A stretch of 64,000 nucleotides of DNA, taken from the NCBI RefSeq assembly GCF_003967535.1, contig NZ_BIFR01000001.1:3471001-3535000 (forward strand), written 5' to 3'. Both the position numbers and the translations under genes were made by a program. The notes beneath the pieces were generated by a model that was not told where the DNA came from, made no database searches, and was given only the letters and a program-made list of their open reading frames with translations. Shown piece by piece: positions 8,279 through 16,684 of this stretch (position 1 is the first letter of the stretch; each line of letters begins with the position of its first letter). The stretch is from Tengunoibacter tsumagoiensis (GTDB lineage Bacteria; Chloroflexota; Ktedonobacteria; Ktedonobacterales; Ktedonobacteraceae).

Positions 8279-9682
8279 TTACGACCGGGCCGGTAGTTCG
8301 CCCAGTACTTCGTTGACGGTCTTCTGTTGCGAGCCACGCCAGATTTTGACAGAGACGGTATCGCCAGGGTTCTTAGCAATCAGAATATCGCCAAGCGATA
8401 AAATGCCTGTCACTGGTTGATCGTTAATCTGCACAATCACATCATTCTGTTTCAGTCCAGCCTTATCTGCAGATCCTCCCGGGGTAACCTCAACAACCAG
8501 AGCGCCTTGAGAGACAGGCAGATTATTCTGTCTGGCAAAGGTTGGGTCGACGTCAGCGGCCTGAATCTCCAGGGCTGCACGTCCCGTACGTGTGACTTTC
8601 CCGTATTGAATGAGTTGGGGAGCAATAAAATTTACACGGTTGGAAGGGATCGCAAATCCTACCCCATTGGCTGGCGTTTTGAATTGAGGATCAATCGCCG
8701 TTAATGTCGGAATACCTACAAGATTGCCCTGCATGTCAACCAGAGCCCCCCCACTATTGCCTGGATTAATAGCCGCATCTGTCTGAATCGTACTGGGTAA
8801 AATCGTTCCGTTTCCAGTTGCGACATTGCGTCCCAGGGCGCTCACAATCCCGGCTGTGACGGTCTGGGTAATACCCAGAGGATTTCCAATGGCAAGTACC
8901 TCTTGCCCTACTTGTAAATTTGAAGAATCTCCCAGCGCTGCAACTTCAAGGTGGGATTTAGTGGGATCAATACGAACGATTGCCAGGTCATCATCAGGTG
9001 CCTGGCCAATTAATTGAGCAGGCAGCGTGGCACCAGTCGAGAGGACCACTTCCATGTTCTGCCCCCCCTCCACCACATGGTTATTGGTAATAATGTATCC
9101 TCGCTTATCAATAATAACTCCCGAACCAACGCTATTGCCAGATGATCCGGTGACATTGACCTGTACTACGGTTGGACGCACCTTTGCAATCACCGTTGCC
9201 CTGGCTGAATCGGTCCCATTTGTTGTAGATGGGATACCTGGCAGAAGATTTGATCCATTACTATTGTGAGCGCCAAATTGCCAGCCAAACAAGAAAAGCG
9301 TTAAGGCGATTAAAGCGGCTAATAATGCACCTAGCCAGGAGATCTTTCTTCTAGCCGAAGATGGTGTGGGCGGAAATGATGTGGTTCCAGGCTCACTCTG
9401 CACAAATTGCTGGCCTGAGGAGGTGCCTGGCTGATCAGCCAGAGGGATCGTAGAACGTTGCGCAGAAGATTGAGCGTAAGCATGAGGATGCGTAAAAGGC
9501 TCTGTCGCCTGCGAGGCATCAGTGGGCGACGGCTCCTCTAGATGAGCATTAGCAGGGGGATGAACAGCACCACTTCTCTGCTCAAACGCTTGTCCAGGTT
9601 GTGCTTCCTGAGAAGATACTCCCCCTTCAGACGAACGAGGCACATTCGTTGCTGGATTGTTTGGATCATACACAATAATCAC
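8279..9682 (-). CDS. HtrA/DegP-like membrane-anchored serine protease
   Basis: A 467-aa protein. Residues 1-112 are a Pro/Gln/Ser-rich cytoplasmic tail and about 115-135 a single membrane helix. About 160-345 form a trypsin-like domain with the triad His202 (ITNNHVVEG), Asp232 (DDLAIVRID) and Ser310 (NPGNSGGAL). About 365-460 form a PDZ domain. This is the plan of single-pass HtrA proteins that degrade or sense misfolded proteins outside the membrane. The annotated start is GTG; an in-frame GTG three codons later is equally possible. It is divergent from two further trypsin/PDZ genes that lack a membrane anchor, so this locus appears to specialise in PDZ proteases. Confidence 0.92.
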   Translation of the reverse strand: MIIVYDPNNPATNVPRSSEGGVSSQEAQPGQAFEQRSGAVHPPANAHLEEPSPTDASQATEPFTHPHAYAQSSAQRSTIPLADQPGTSSGQQFVQSEPGTTSFPPTPSSARRKISWLGALLAALIALTLFLFGWQFGAHNSNGSNLLPGIPSTTNGTDSARATVIAKVRPTVVQVNVTGSSGNSVGSGVIIDKRGYIITNNHVVEGGQNMEVVLSTGATLPAQLIGQAPDDDLAIVRIDPTKSHLEVAALGDSSNLQVGQEVLAIGNPLGITQTVTAGIVSALGRNVATGNGTILPSTIQTDAAINPGNSGGALVDMQGNLVGIPTLTAIDPQFKTPANGVGFAIPSNRVNFIAPQLIQYGKVTRTGRAALEIQAADVDPTFARQNNLPVSQGALVVEVTPGGSADKAGLKQNDVIVQINDQPVTGILSLGDILIAKNPGDTVSVKIWRGSQQKTVNEVLGELPARS

Positions 9683-10031
9683 GCACCTTTCTTTATCTCA
9701 ACCAATTGCCCTGCTCGTTTACTAAAAAAACGATTCTGTGTCCATGTTTGAAACACAGATCTGTTGTTGCCTTCTCGTACCTAACGACGAAAGTATCAAT
9801 AGATCCGGGTATTCTGCTTCTTTGAATGTATTTGCTGTGATTAAAGAAAACACAACTATAAATCTCTTTTGTGCCTCTACAGCTACAGATATACTGTTCA
9901 GTTAGCTAGTCTGCACCCTGCTTATTTCACCAGGAAAGAAACTAGTGAAAAGACCGATGCTGTAAAGGCTGACCGTGGATTATAGTATGCGCAAGTATTC
10001 GTGTTTCCTGAGAGGAAAAGGACAAGGAACT
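9683..10031. other. Intergenic region between divergent proteases
   Basis: The region separates the minus-strand HtrA-like gene from the plus-strand protease and should carry both promoters. I see AT-rich stretches (9830-9900) but no promoter, operator or repeat that I can place with confidence. Confidence 0.4.
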
Positions 10032-10943
10032 ATGACACAGACTCATGAAAATACACAAGGTTTACAAGCTTTATCACAACAGATGGCAGATGCCGTTGAG
10101 CGAGCACAGAGCTCGCTTGTTCTTGTGGATGGACGTAGCCGTCAGCCAGCAAGTGGCATTATTTATGCCCCTGATCTGATATTGACTGCCAGCCATGTCC
10201 TGGAACGTAGCGAAAAAGTTCAGATTCATACCGCAGATAAACAGACATATGCTGCTCAGATTGTTGGACGAGATCGTACCAGTGATCTGGCCGTCTTACG
10301 CGTCCCTGGTCTTGTTCAGACGCCTGCAACGCCAGCACCAGAAGCAGCCAGAGTGGGACAGCTCGTACTGGCGATCGGAGCCTCTACAGATGGGCCAATG
10401 GCGAGTATAGGGATTGTCAGTAGCGCAGGTGGTCCCCTACGCACAGAACAGGGAGTTGCCCTGGAACGCTTCATTCGTACGGACGCTATTCCCTATCCTG
10501 GTTTCTCAGGTGGTCCCCTTATCGATACACAAGGACAGGTACTGGGCCTGTTGACCACCGGGATTGTCAATGGAATTCCCTTCGTCATTCCTATAGATCT
10601 CGCCACCTCTCTGGCAGAAACACTGGCAACACAGGGAACCGTCAAGCGTGGTTATCTTGGAATTGCCAGTCAACTTGTACAACTTCCTGAGCAACAGCGG
10701 GGTGAAAGCCAGAGAAAACATGGCCTTCTCCTGGTAAAGGTAGATGATCCCAGTCCAGCTCACACGGGAGGCCTCTTCTTAGGCGATATTCTTGTGGCAC
10801 TCGATGGTCATGCCGTGACCGATTCTGAGGATCTCCAACTGCTCCTTACAGGTGAGCGAGTTGGAAAAGCTGTCCCTGTAGAAATTATCCGTGGTGGCAC
10901 AGTGCATACTCTTCAGGTCACAATTGGGCAACGCCCTGCGTAG
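10032..10943 (+). CDS. Trypsin-like serine protease with PDZ domain (cytoplasmic type)
   Basis: A 303-aa protein. The triad is His55 (LTASHVLER), Asp85 (SDLAVLRV) and Ser159 (PGFSGGPL). A PDZ domain occupies about 205-300 (GGLFLGDILVALDG). There is no signal peptide or membrane helix. The start at 10032 is chosen because AAGGAAC lies just before it; upstream in-frame GTG 9975 and ATG 9987 have no such site. The oxyanion-loop sequence GFSGG differs from the usual GNSGG found in its two neighbours, so specificity or activity may differ. It is followed after 50 bases by a paralogue and probably forms an operon with it. Members usually act in protein quality control, but without an export signal the target is unclear. 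Confidence 0.85.
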   Translation: MTQTHENTQGLQALSQQMADAVERAQSSLVLVDGRSRQPASGIIYAPDLILTASHVLERSEKVQIHTADKQTYAAQIVGRDRTSDLAVLRVPGLVQTPATPAPEAARVGQLVLAIGASTDGPMASIGIVSSAGGPLRTEQGVALERFIRTDAIPYPGFSGGPLIDTQGQVLGLLTTGIVNGIPFVIPIDLATSLAETLATQGTVKRGYLGIASQLVQLPEQQRGESQRKHGLLLVKVDDPSPAHTGGLFLGDILVALDGHAVTDSEDLQLLLTGERVGKAVPVEIIRGGTVHTLQVTIGQRPA

Positions 10944-10993
10944 TCTGTTCTTTATAGCCCAGATCTGATAGTCCTCATCTGAAGGAGTGCACG

Positions 10994-11908
10994 ATGTCAC
11001 AAACAACCTTTTCCACACAATCATCTCTACCACTGCCAGATGCCTTCTCTACGGGCCTCACAGCCCTCTTTGCCGATGCCAGGCCAGCCATTGTCCAGGT
11101 ACACGTTGATCAACGTGGGGGAGGCACAGGGATCGTATGGAGCGCAGATGGGCAGATTCTCACCAACAACCATGTGATTGCAGGAATGCGATCACAGCTT
11201 CAAGTACATTTTGCTGATGGAACAACACTCGACGCAACCATTCTTCATCGTCATCCCCAACTGGATCTTGCGCTACTCAAAGTACATGCAAAGGATCTTC
11301 CGACCCTTGTGCCTGGAGATTCCGATGCATTGCGGATTGGCGAATGGGTCTTTGCTATTGGTCACCCCTGGGGACAACGTTGGGTCGTAACGGCTGGTAT
11401 TGTGAGTAGACTCAGCTCAGTCCAACTTACACCACAGTTAAAGACCAGATATATTCAATCAGATGTCCGTCTGGCTCCTGGGAACTCAGGGGGACCACTG
11501 TTGAATGCAGAAGGAAAAGTGGTCGGGATCAATGCCATGATCTTTGGTGGTGACCTCTCAGTAGCGATCCCCAGTCAGGTGGTCAAAGCATGGCTGGAGG
11601 CGTTGCCAGGCCGTCGCCCCACGCTCGGCGTTGAACTACAGATCGTTCCACTTCCTGCTCCCATTCAGCAGCAGCTATCAAACGGTCAGACACAGGGATT
11701 ACTCATTGTCGGGCTACCAGGGAGACAGGACCGTTATACAGACCTTTTCTTAGGCGATATTCTCCTGGAAGCGGCAGGGCAGCCAGTCACCGATGTAAAG
11801 ATGCTTCGAAAGATCCTGGCCGTTCAAGAAGGCAAAGAGCTTTCTCTTAAGATTGTCCGTGGAGGGCAGATACACGTTCTTCCAGCGGCACTGCTTATAA
11901 CAGATTGA
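10994..11908 (+). CDS. Trypsin-like serine protease with PDZ domain (paralogue)
   Basis: A 304-aa protein with the triad His60 (LTNNHVIAG), Asp91 (LDLALLKV) and Ser165 (APGNSGGPL). A C-terminal PDZ domain contains YTDLFLGDILLEAAG. No export signal is visible. A clear ribosome site (GAAGGAG) precedes the ATG. It resembles the upstream gene in length and order of parts, so it is probably a tandem duplicate that has diverged strongly. The stop codon TGA lies inside TTGAC, at the very edge of the TnpB element that follows. The last residues may therefore be native, with the insertion landing on the stop, or slightly altered by it. Confidence 0.85.
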   Translation: MSQTTFSTQSSLPLPDAFSTGLTALFADARPAIVQVHVDQRGGGTGIVWSADGQILTNNHVIAGMRSQLQVHFADGTTLDATILHRHPQLDLALLKVHAKDLPTLVPGDSDALRIGEWVFAIGHPWGQRWVVTAGIVSRLSSVQLTPQLKTRYIQSDVRLAPGNSGGPLLNAEGKVVGINAMIFGGDLSVAIPSQVVKAWLEALPGRRPTLGVELQIVPLPAPIQQQLSNGQTQGLLIVGLPGRQDRYTDLFLGDILLEAAGQPVTDVKMLRKILAVQEGKELSLKIVRGGQIHVLPAALLITD

Positions 11909-12060
11909 CATCCTCCCCCGACTAAAGCCGGGGGATTCCCGACCTCACGATCGGGGTTTCCTGCTTCGCTGAGACGTGCCAGGCTTGGTTTTCACCGCAC
12001 CAGGTCTTACGGCCTCTCCACAGGCTTCACGTACCGTCAGTCCGGCGGCATGAATGTTTT
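11909..12060 (-). ncRNA. Predicted omega (reRNA) guide RNA region of the TnpB element
   Basis: Inference from the TnpB family: the guide RNA overlaps the 3' end of tnpB and runs to the element's right end, and the guide is the host DNA just beyond. Here the 3' scaffold would end with the GGGGG-AGGATGTCAA hairpin region. The first guide bases would be the complement of the 3' end of the upstream protease gene (about 11890-11908). The 5' boundary is a guess. Confidence 0.35.
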
Positions 12061-13126
12061 TTGAGGCGTTGAGGTCACGATCGTGATGGACCCCACATTT
12101 GGGACAGGTCCAGTGCCGTACCTCTAACGCTAAGGAGTCGAGAATATGTCCACAGTCAAAGCAGCGTTTGGAGGACGGGTACCACTTGTCAATTTTGACG
12201 AGGGTGCGTCCATACCACGTTGCCTTGTATTCCAACTGGGACACGAATTCCGACCAACCCACATCGCTGATGGCTTTCCTGAGACTCTGGTTTTTGACCA
12301 TGTTTTTCACCGCCAGGCTCTCCACACAGATCGTTTGGTTTTCACGGATCAGGCGGGTCGAAAGCTTGTGCTGGAAATCACGGCGACGATCAGCGATGCG
12401 GGCATGGATTTTGGCAACCTTCAAACGAGCTTTCTCTTTGTTCTTGGAGCCCTTTTTCTTTTTCGCATGCCGTCTCTGGGCTTTGGCGAGCTTCTTTTCA
12501 TCGGTGTGAAAGAACTTGGGATTGCCGATGGTTTCCCCTGTGGAGAGGATCACGTAGGATTTCAATCCGAGATCCGCACCCACGGTTTTGGGGGTGACAG
12601 GCAACGGGGCAATGTTTTCCTCCACCAGGATGCTCACAAAATAGCGATCGGTACTATCCTTGGAGACGGTGACGCGAGAAGGGACGGCATCCTTGGGCAG
12701 CGGACGGGACCACACAATGCTGAGAGGTTCTTTCATTTTGGCAAGCGTCAACTGCCCATCTCGCCAGGTAAAAGCATTGCTGGTATAGGTGGCTGCTTGT
12801 TTCTGACGTTTGTGCTTGAAACGAGGATAGGCGGCGCGTCCCTCAAAGAAATTGACAAACGCTTTATCGAGATGGCGCAAAGCTTGTTGCAGGGGAACAG
12901 AAGAGACGTCATTGAGCCACACATACTCACCTTGTTTTTTGAGGGCTGTGAGCATCTCACTCAAATCTTTGTAGTACAGACGTTTCTGCTCCTGGTAAAA
13001 GGCGTCAGTTTTGCATCGCAATGCCCAATTGGAGACAAAACGTGCGCACCCAAACGTACGAGCAAGTATCTGTTTTTGCTCGTTGGTTGGATAGACTCTG
13101 TACTTGTATGCTTTCTTCTGTTCCAT
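11945..13126 (-). CDS. tnpB: TnpB family RNA-guided nuclease / OrfB transposon protein
   Basis: A 393-aa protein of full family length. The RuvC-like catalytic residues are Asp185 (GADLGLKSY), Glu269 (ICVESLAVK) and an Asp in HHDRDLNASKN (349 or 351). Between the last two is a four-Cys zinc ribbon (C322-x2-C325 and C341-x2-C344). The N-terminal part YKYRVYPTNEQKQIL is the usual helix-turn-helix start. TnpB proteins cut DNA next to a short motif, guided by an RNA from the element's right end, and so promote retention of the element. All catalytic residues are present, so the nuclease may be active even though the transposase TnpA is missing. Confidence 0.93.
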   Translation of the reverse strand: MEQKKAYKYRVYPTNEQKQILARTFGCARFVSNWALRCKTDAFYQEQKRLYYKDLSEMLTALKKQGEYVWLNDVSSVPLQQALRHLDKAFVNFFEGRAAYPRFKHKRQKQAATYTSNAFTWRDGQLTLAKMKEPLSIVWSRPLPKDAVPSRVTVSKDSTDRYFVSILVEENIAPLPVTPKTVGADLGLKSYVILSTGETIGNPKFFHTDEKKLAKAQRRHAKKKKGSKNKEKARLKVAKIHARIADRRRDFQHKLSTRLIRENQTICVESLAVKNMVKNQSLRKAISDVGWSEFVSQLEYKATWYGRTLVKIDKWYPSSKRCFDCGHILDSLALEVRHWTCPKCGVHHDRDLNASKNIHAAGLTVREACGEAVRPGAVKTKPGTSQRSRKPRS

Positions 13127-13240
13127 ACTTTACATCGTATCGCATATCGTGTAAAAAGTCAACCCCAAAAAAGGAACGGCGCTTTCATCCCCCGCATGAA
13201 TGCAGGGGTTTTCCCGCGCCGGTTCTATAAAGAGAAGTCA

Positions 13241-13316
13241 GAAACTGACCCCATCAGCGATGAGAGGTCCCTGGATTCTGTTCCAGGGGCTTCTCATCGC
13301 TGATGGGGTCAATTTC
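13241..13316. repeat. Large perfect-type palindrome (stem about 38 bp)
   Basis: The outer arms of 25 bases (13241-13265 and 13292-13316; core CCCCATCAGCGATGAGA) have a single mismatch. An inner stem, TCCCTGG with CCAGGGG, leaves a very small loop. It lies just outside the TnpB element. It may be a strong terminator, a MITE-like palindrome or a structured RNA. No second copy was noticed in the window. Confidence 0.75.
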
Positions 13317-13510
13317 TTGCCAATTCTGGTCAAAATCCAGTACAGGCAAGGAAGCATTCTGAATCCTAAAAACGTGTATTGGGCCTTCTCAGGGGTTGGA
13401 AAAAAATTTTCTGCATGATATGATGAATATAATCTCATGAATTTAAGGCTGTTTTGTTCTATAGGAAGAACAAGATATCCAGAAAAAACCGTCTGTTTTT
13501 GGAGAAGAAT

Positions 13511-14611
13511 ATGAAAACCAACGTTGGTATCATTGGATGCGGTAATATCAGCTCTATTTATCTTGAGTCGCCGAGCAAATTTGACATCTTAAATATCGTT
13601 GCCTGCGCAGATATTGATTTAGAGCGTGCTCGAGCTCAAGCTCTCCGCTATAATATCCCCAAAGCTTGCAGCGTCGAAGAATTATTAGCAGATCCTGAGA
13701 TTGACATTGTTATTAATTTAACCATTCCTAAAGTGCATGCCGAGATCGATCTCGCAGCTATTAAGGCTGGAAAATCGCCTTATAGTGAGAAACCATTAGG
13801 AATTACTCGTGCGCAGGGATTAGAAGTTTTGCAGGCCGCTGAAGCCAGAAATCTGCGCGTAGGATGCGCCCCCGATACCTTTCTTGGTGGTGGTATACAG
13901 ACCTGTATCCAACTGATCAACGAAGGTCGTATTGGCAAACCAGTCGCGGCCACAGCCTTTATGCTGGGGCATGGACCCGAGGGTTGGCATGGCGACCCTG
14001 AATTCTTTTATCAGCCAGGAGCAGGCCCCCTTTTCGATATGGGTCCCTACTATCTAACCGCCCTGGTGGCAATGCTCGGCCCCATTCGCCGTGTTACTGG
14101 TTCGGCACAGATTAGTTTCCCTGAGAGACTGATTACAAGCCAGCCAAAATATGGCACAAAGATCAAGGTCAATACACCCACCCATATCGCCGGAGTGCTA
14201 GATTTTGCCGATGGTGCTGTTGGATCACTTATCATGAGCTTTGATGTCTGGTCACATCGCCTTCCCTGCATCGAGATCTATGGAACTGAAGGAACCCTGG
14301 TCGTCCCTGATCCAAATACATTTGGTGGCCCCATTTCTATTCGTGGAGCTCGTGATCATGAATGGCAAGAGGTTCCTCTGACACATGGATACAGCGAGAA
14401 CAGCCGTGGCATCGGTGTCGCCGATATGGCTCACGCCATCCGCTCTGGCCGTCCTCACCGCGCCAGTGGAGCACTGGCCTACCATGTCCTCGACGCCATG
14501 GAATCTCTGTTGGATGCCTCCCGTGAAGGAAAACATATTGAACTGACCAGCGTCTGTGAGAAACCTGCTCCACTGAGTGAAGGCACTCATGACTGGAGCG
14601 AAGATCGTTAA
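13511..14611 (+). CDS. Gfo/Idh/MocA family oxidoreductase
   Basis: A 366-aa protein. The Rossmann motif VGIIGCGNISSIYL is at residues 4-17. The cofactor-site sequence SEKPLGITRAQG is near residue 95. The C-terminal domain has DMGPYYLTALVAMLG, typical of the branch that includes glucose-fructose oxidoreductase-like and levoglucosan-dehydrogenase-like proteins. The start at 13511 is chosen because GGAGAAGAAT precedes it; the longer frame from 13454 lacks a ribosome site. Another family member follows in the same direction after a hairpin, so both may serve one sugar pathway. The substrate is not assignable. Confidence 0.9.
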   Translation: MKTNVGIIGCGNISSIYLESPSKFDILNIVACADIDLERARAQALRYNIPKACSVEELLADPEIDIVINLTIPKVHAEIDLAAIKAGKSPYSEKPLGITRAQGLEVLQAAEARNLRVGCAPDTFLGGGIQTCIQLINEGRIGKPVAATAFMLGHGPEGWHGDPEFFYQPGAGPLFDMGPYYLTALVAMLGPIRRVTGSAQISFPERLITSQPKYGTKIKVNTPTHIAGVLDFADGAVGSLIMSFDVWSHRLPCIEIYGTEGTLVVPDPNTFGGPISIRGARDHEWQEVPLTHGYSENSRGIGVADMAHAIRSGRPHRASGALAYHVLDAMESLLDASREGKHIELTSVCEKPAPLSEGTHDWSEDR

Positions 14612-14642
14612 GAGATATCTCATGCTATAATAAAGACGAACT

Positions 14643-14677
14643 GACCCTTCGGCAATGATGATCCTGGCCGAAGGGTC
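14643..14677 (+). terminator. Hairpin between two oxidoreductase genes
   Basis: The perfect 11-base arms GACCCTTCGGC and GCCGAAGGGTC flank a 13-base loop. It probably separates the two Gfo/Idh/MocA genes into different transcripts or gives partial readthrough. Confidence 0.6.
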
Positions 14678-14729
14678 CTGCAAAAATAGTCAGCAAGTAC
14701 ACTCAGTAGATAGGAGAACATCGAACATC

Positions 14730-15884
14730 ATGAGCAGAGATGTTGCAAACAGAAGACTGCGTGCCGGCATTGTAGGCGGCGGAAAAGGTTCTTTTATCGG
14801 AGCCGTTCACCGGGTCGCGGCAGAACTAGATGGGCAGGCTGAAATCATTGCTGGAGCCATGTCCACTGATCCCCAACGGGCCGAGGAATCAGCCCGTTCA
14901 TGGTTCCTTCAACGCTCATATGCTAGCTATCAAGAGATGGCAGAGCAAGAGGCCAGGCGACCTGATGGCATTGATTTTGTCATCATTGCAACACCCAATC
15001 ATATGCACTTTCCCGTTGCCAGGGCCTTTCTGGAACAGGGAATCCACGTGGTCTCTGACAAGCCGATGAGCCTTAGCCTGGAGGAGGCACGAGAAGAGGT
15101 CGCCCTGGTTGAACGAAGCAACGTTATTTTTGCGTTGACCCATAACTACACTGGCTATCCAGCCGTTCGTCAGGCGCGCTACCTCGTTCAGCAGGGTGAG
15201 ATTGGGGAAGTGCGCAAGGTCATTGTTGAATATATCCAGGACTGGTTGATGAAGGCAGAAGAAGAGACTGGCAATAAACAGGCATCGTGGCGGACCGATC
15301 CTAAGCGCTCAGGGATTGCCGGGAGCGTTGGCGATATCGGAACCCATGGCGAAAATCTGTTAGAGTTTGTCACTGGCCTGAAGATTGCCTCACTCAGTGC
15401 TGATCTGACCTCTTTTGTGAAAGGTCGCCAGTTGGATGATGATGCAAACATGCTTCTGCGCCTGGAGAATGGAGCCAAAGGTCTGCTAACGTGTTCTCAG
15501 ATCGCAGCGGGTGAAGAGAATGCCTTAAGCATTCGTGTGTATGGCACAAAAGCTGGACTTGAGTGGCATCAGATGGAGCCGAATACCCTTCTCTTTAAGC
15601 AAGCAGGCAAGCCAGTGCAGGTATTACGCACCAATCAGGGCTACATGTCTGATGAGTCGAAGGCTGCGTCACGGACGCCTGCGGGCCATCCAGAGGGCTT
15701 CTATGAAGCTTTTGCCAATATTTACAAGATGGCGATTGCTGATATCAGGCGTGTTGAGTCTGGCGAAAAGCCACAGGGAGGGTATCCAACTGTCTATGAT
15801 GGCCTTCGTGGCATGCTCTTTATTACCAAAGCCGTTGAAAGTTCGCAGAAAAATGCGGCCTGGGTCGAGATGAAAGACGAGTAG
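14730..15884 (+). CDS. Gfo/Idh/MocA family oxidoreductase
   Basis: A 384-aa protein. The nucleotide-binding loop is GIVGGGKGSFIGAVHRVA (about 13-30). The cofactor motif VSDKPMSL is near residue 113, with Lys and Pro kept. The substrate domain includes GDIGTHGENLLEFVTGL with the expected histidine. The start at 14730 is preferred because TAGGAGA lies upstream and the protein then begins close to the Rossmann fold, as usual; the longer frame from 14655 would run through the preceding hairpin. It is probably a sugar or inositol dehydrogenase. It is followed by a strong terminator. Confidence 0.88.
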   Translation: MSRDVANRRLRAGIVGGGKGSFIGAVHRVAAELDGQAEIIAGAMSTDPQRAEESARSWFLQRSYASYQEMAEQEARRPDGIDFVIIATPNHMHFPVARAFLEQGIHVVSDKPMSLSLEEAREEVALVERSNVIFALTHNYTGYPAVRQARYLVQQGEIGEVRKVIVEYIQDWLMKAEEETGNKQASWRTDPKRSGIAGSVGDIGTHGENLLEFVTGLKIASLSADLTSFVKGRQLDDDANMLLRLENGAKGLLTCSQIAAGEENALSIRVYGTKAGLEWHQMEPNTLLFKQAGKPVQVLRTNQGYMSDESKAASRTPAGHPEGFYEAFANIYKMAIADIRRVESGEKPQGGYPTVYDGLRGMLFITKAVESSQKNAAWVEMKDE

Positions 15885-15900
15885 TCTCCTCTTCCTCAAA

Positions 15901-15948
15901 CAAGGTCGCCTCTGGTGCCATGGAGAATGGGCACCAGAGGCGACCTTG
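15901..15948 (+). terminator. Strong terminator after the oxidoreductase gene
   Basis: The perfect 19-base arms CAAGGTCGCCTCTGGTGCC and GGCACCAGAGGCGACCTTG surround a 10-base loop, followed by TTGTTTTATA. Confidence 0.85.
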
Positions 15949-16226
15949 TTGTTTTATAAACTGGACTCCTCATGCTGACTCCTCGAGCTTCGCTATAGCC
16001 GTCTTTCAGACAGGTCAAAAGGATTTTTTCTCTTTTTGCAAGAGCATTTGGTGGCCCTCGGTATAGTGAAAGTGGAAGGCAACTAAATGCCTGAGCGCAA
16101 GGCTACTATACCTGTTGTTAGAGGGGATCTGACGATTCTAGACCAAGAGCCAGGGCGCATTAACACTCTTAGCAGAGAGTTTTCTTTTCTCTGCACCATT
16201 ATGCTATTTGTGAGGAGTACCCATTT

Positions 16227-16607
16227 ATGAGAGCGAGTTCGAACGATAAAGAACAGATTGTGGTTGGTAAGGATGAGTTGATCCATCAGGTCGCCGCAAA
16301 AGCGGGAATGAATCTGAAGGAGACCAATAAGGTTATTGATGCCTTTACTGAGGTTGTGCGGGAAGGTGTAGCCAAAGGCTATGAAGTTCGCCTGATGGGC
16401 TTTGGAACCTGGAATCTTCGTGATGTGGCTCCCCGCCGTGTGAAGTCTATTCGTGGTGGCGATCAGATTACGATTCCTGCACGCAAGCGTGTTGGCTTCT
16501 CGGTTGGTGCAGTCCTTTCACAAGCTGCGATGCAGACTCATGGTTCAAAACAGATCAAACCCACTCATGCCGATGGGAAAGGTGCCCGTAACGGCGTAGC
16601 AAAATAA
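16227..16607 (+). CDS. HU-family DNA-binding protein
   Basis: A 126-aa protein. Residues 12-105 cover the HU/IHF fold: GKDELIHQVAAKAGM, an arm region with RDVAPRRVKSIRGGDQITIP, and the closing VGFSVGAVLSQAA. This is the histone-like protein that bends and compacts DNA. About 12 extra N-terminal residues and a 20-residue basic C-terminal tail (HGSKQIKPTHADGKGARNG) make it longer than the classical 90-aa HU. The ribosome site is GAGGAG seven bases before the ATG. It stands alone and is followed by a hairpin. Confidence 0.9.
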   Translation: MRASSNDKEQIVVGKDELIHQVAAKAGMNLKETNKVIDAFTEVVREGVAKGYEVRLMGFGTWNLRDVAPRRVKSIRGGDQITIPARKRVGFSVGAVLSQAAMQTHGSKQIKPTHADGKGARNGVAK

Positions 16608-16613
16608 AGCTGT

Positions 16614-16672
16614 GCGTCCCTCTTAGATATCCAACCACTCTCTTCTATTGGTTGTTATCAAGAGGGACGCAA
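16614..16672. terminator. Bidirectional-type hairpin between convergent genes
   Basis: TGCGTCCCTCTT pairs with AAGAGGGACGCA, with an inner ACCA/TGGT stem. It lies between the HU gene and the convergent minus-strand gene ending at 16685, and could serve both. Confidence 0.7.
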
Positions 16673-16684
16673 CAATTATCGTGA

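Larger units (their letters stand above)
11909..13227 (-). mobile_element. IS200/IS605-group element carrying only tnpB
   Basis: The element is bounded by subterminal hairpins and not by long inverted repeats. At the left, CCCCCGACTAAAGCCGGGGG follows TTGACATCCT. At the right is CCCCCGCATGAATGCAGGGG, inside GGCGC/GCGCC outer arms. This is typical of single-strand transposing IS605 elements. No tnpA is present, so it cannot move unaided. It sits directly after the stop codon of a protease gene. The exact ends are approximate to a few bases. Confidence 0.75.

Noticed and set aside
12146..13303. 385-codon plus-strand frame
   Set aside because: It lies opposite tnpB, which has full catalytic motifs. 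The plus-strand frame is its antisense shadow and has no ribosome site.
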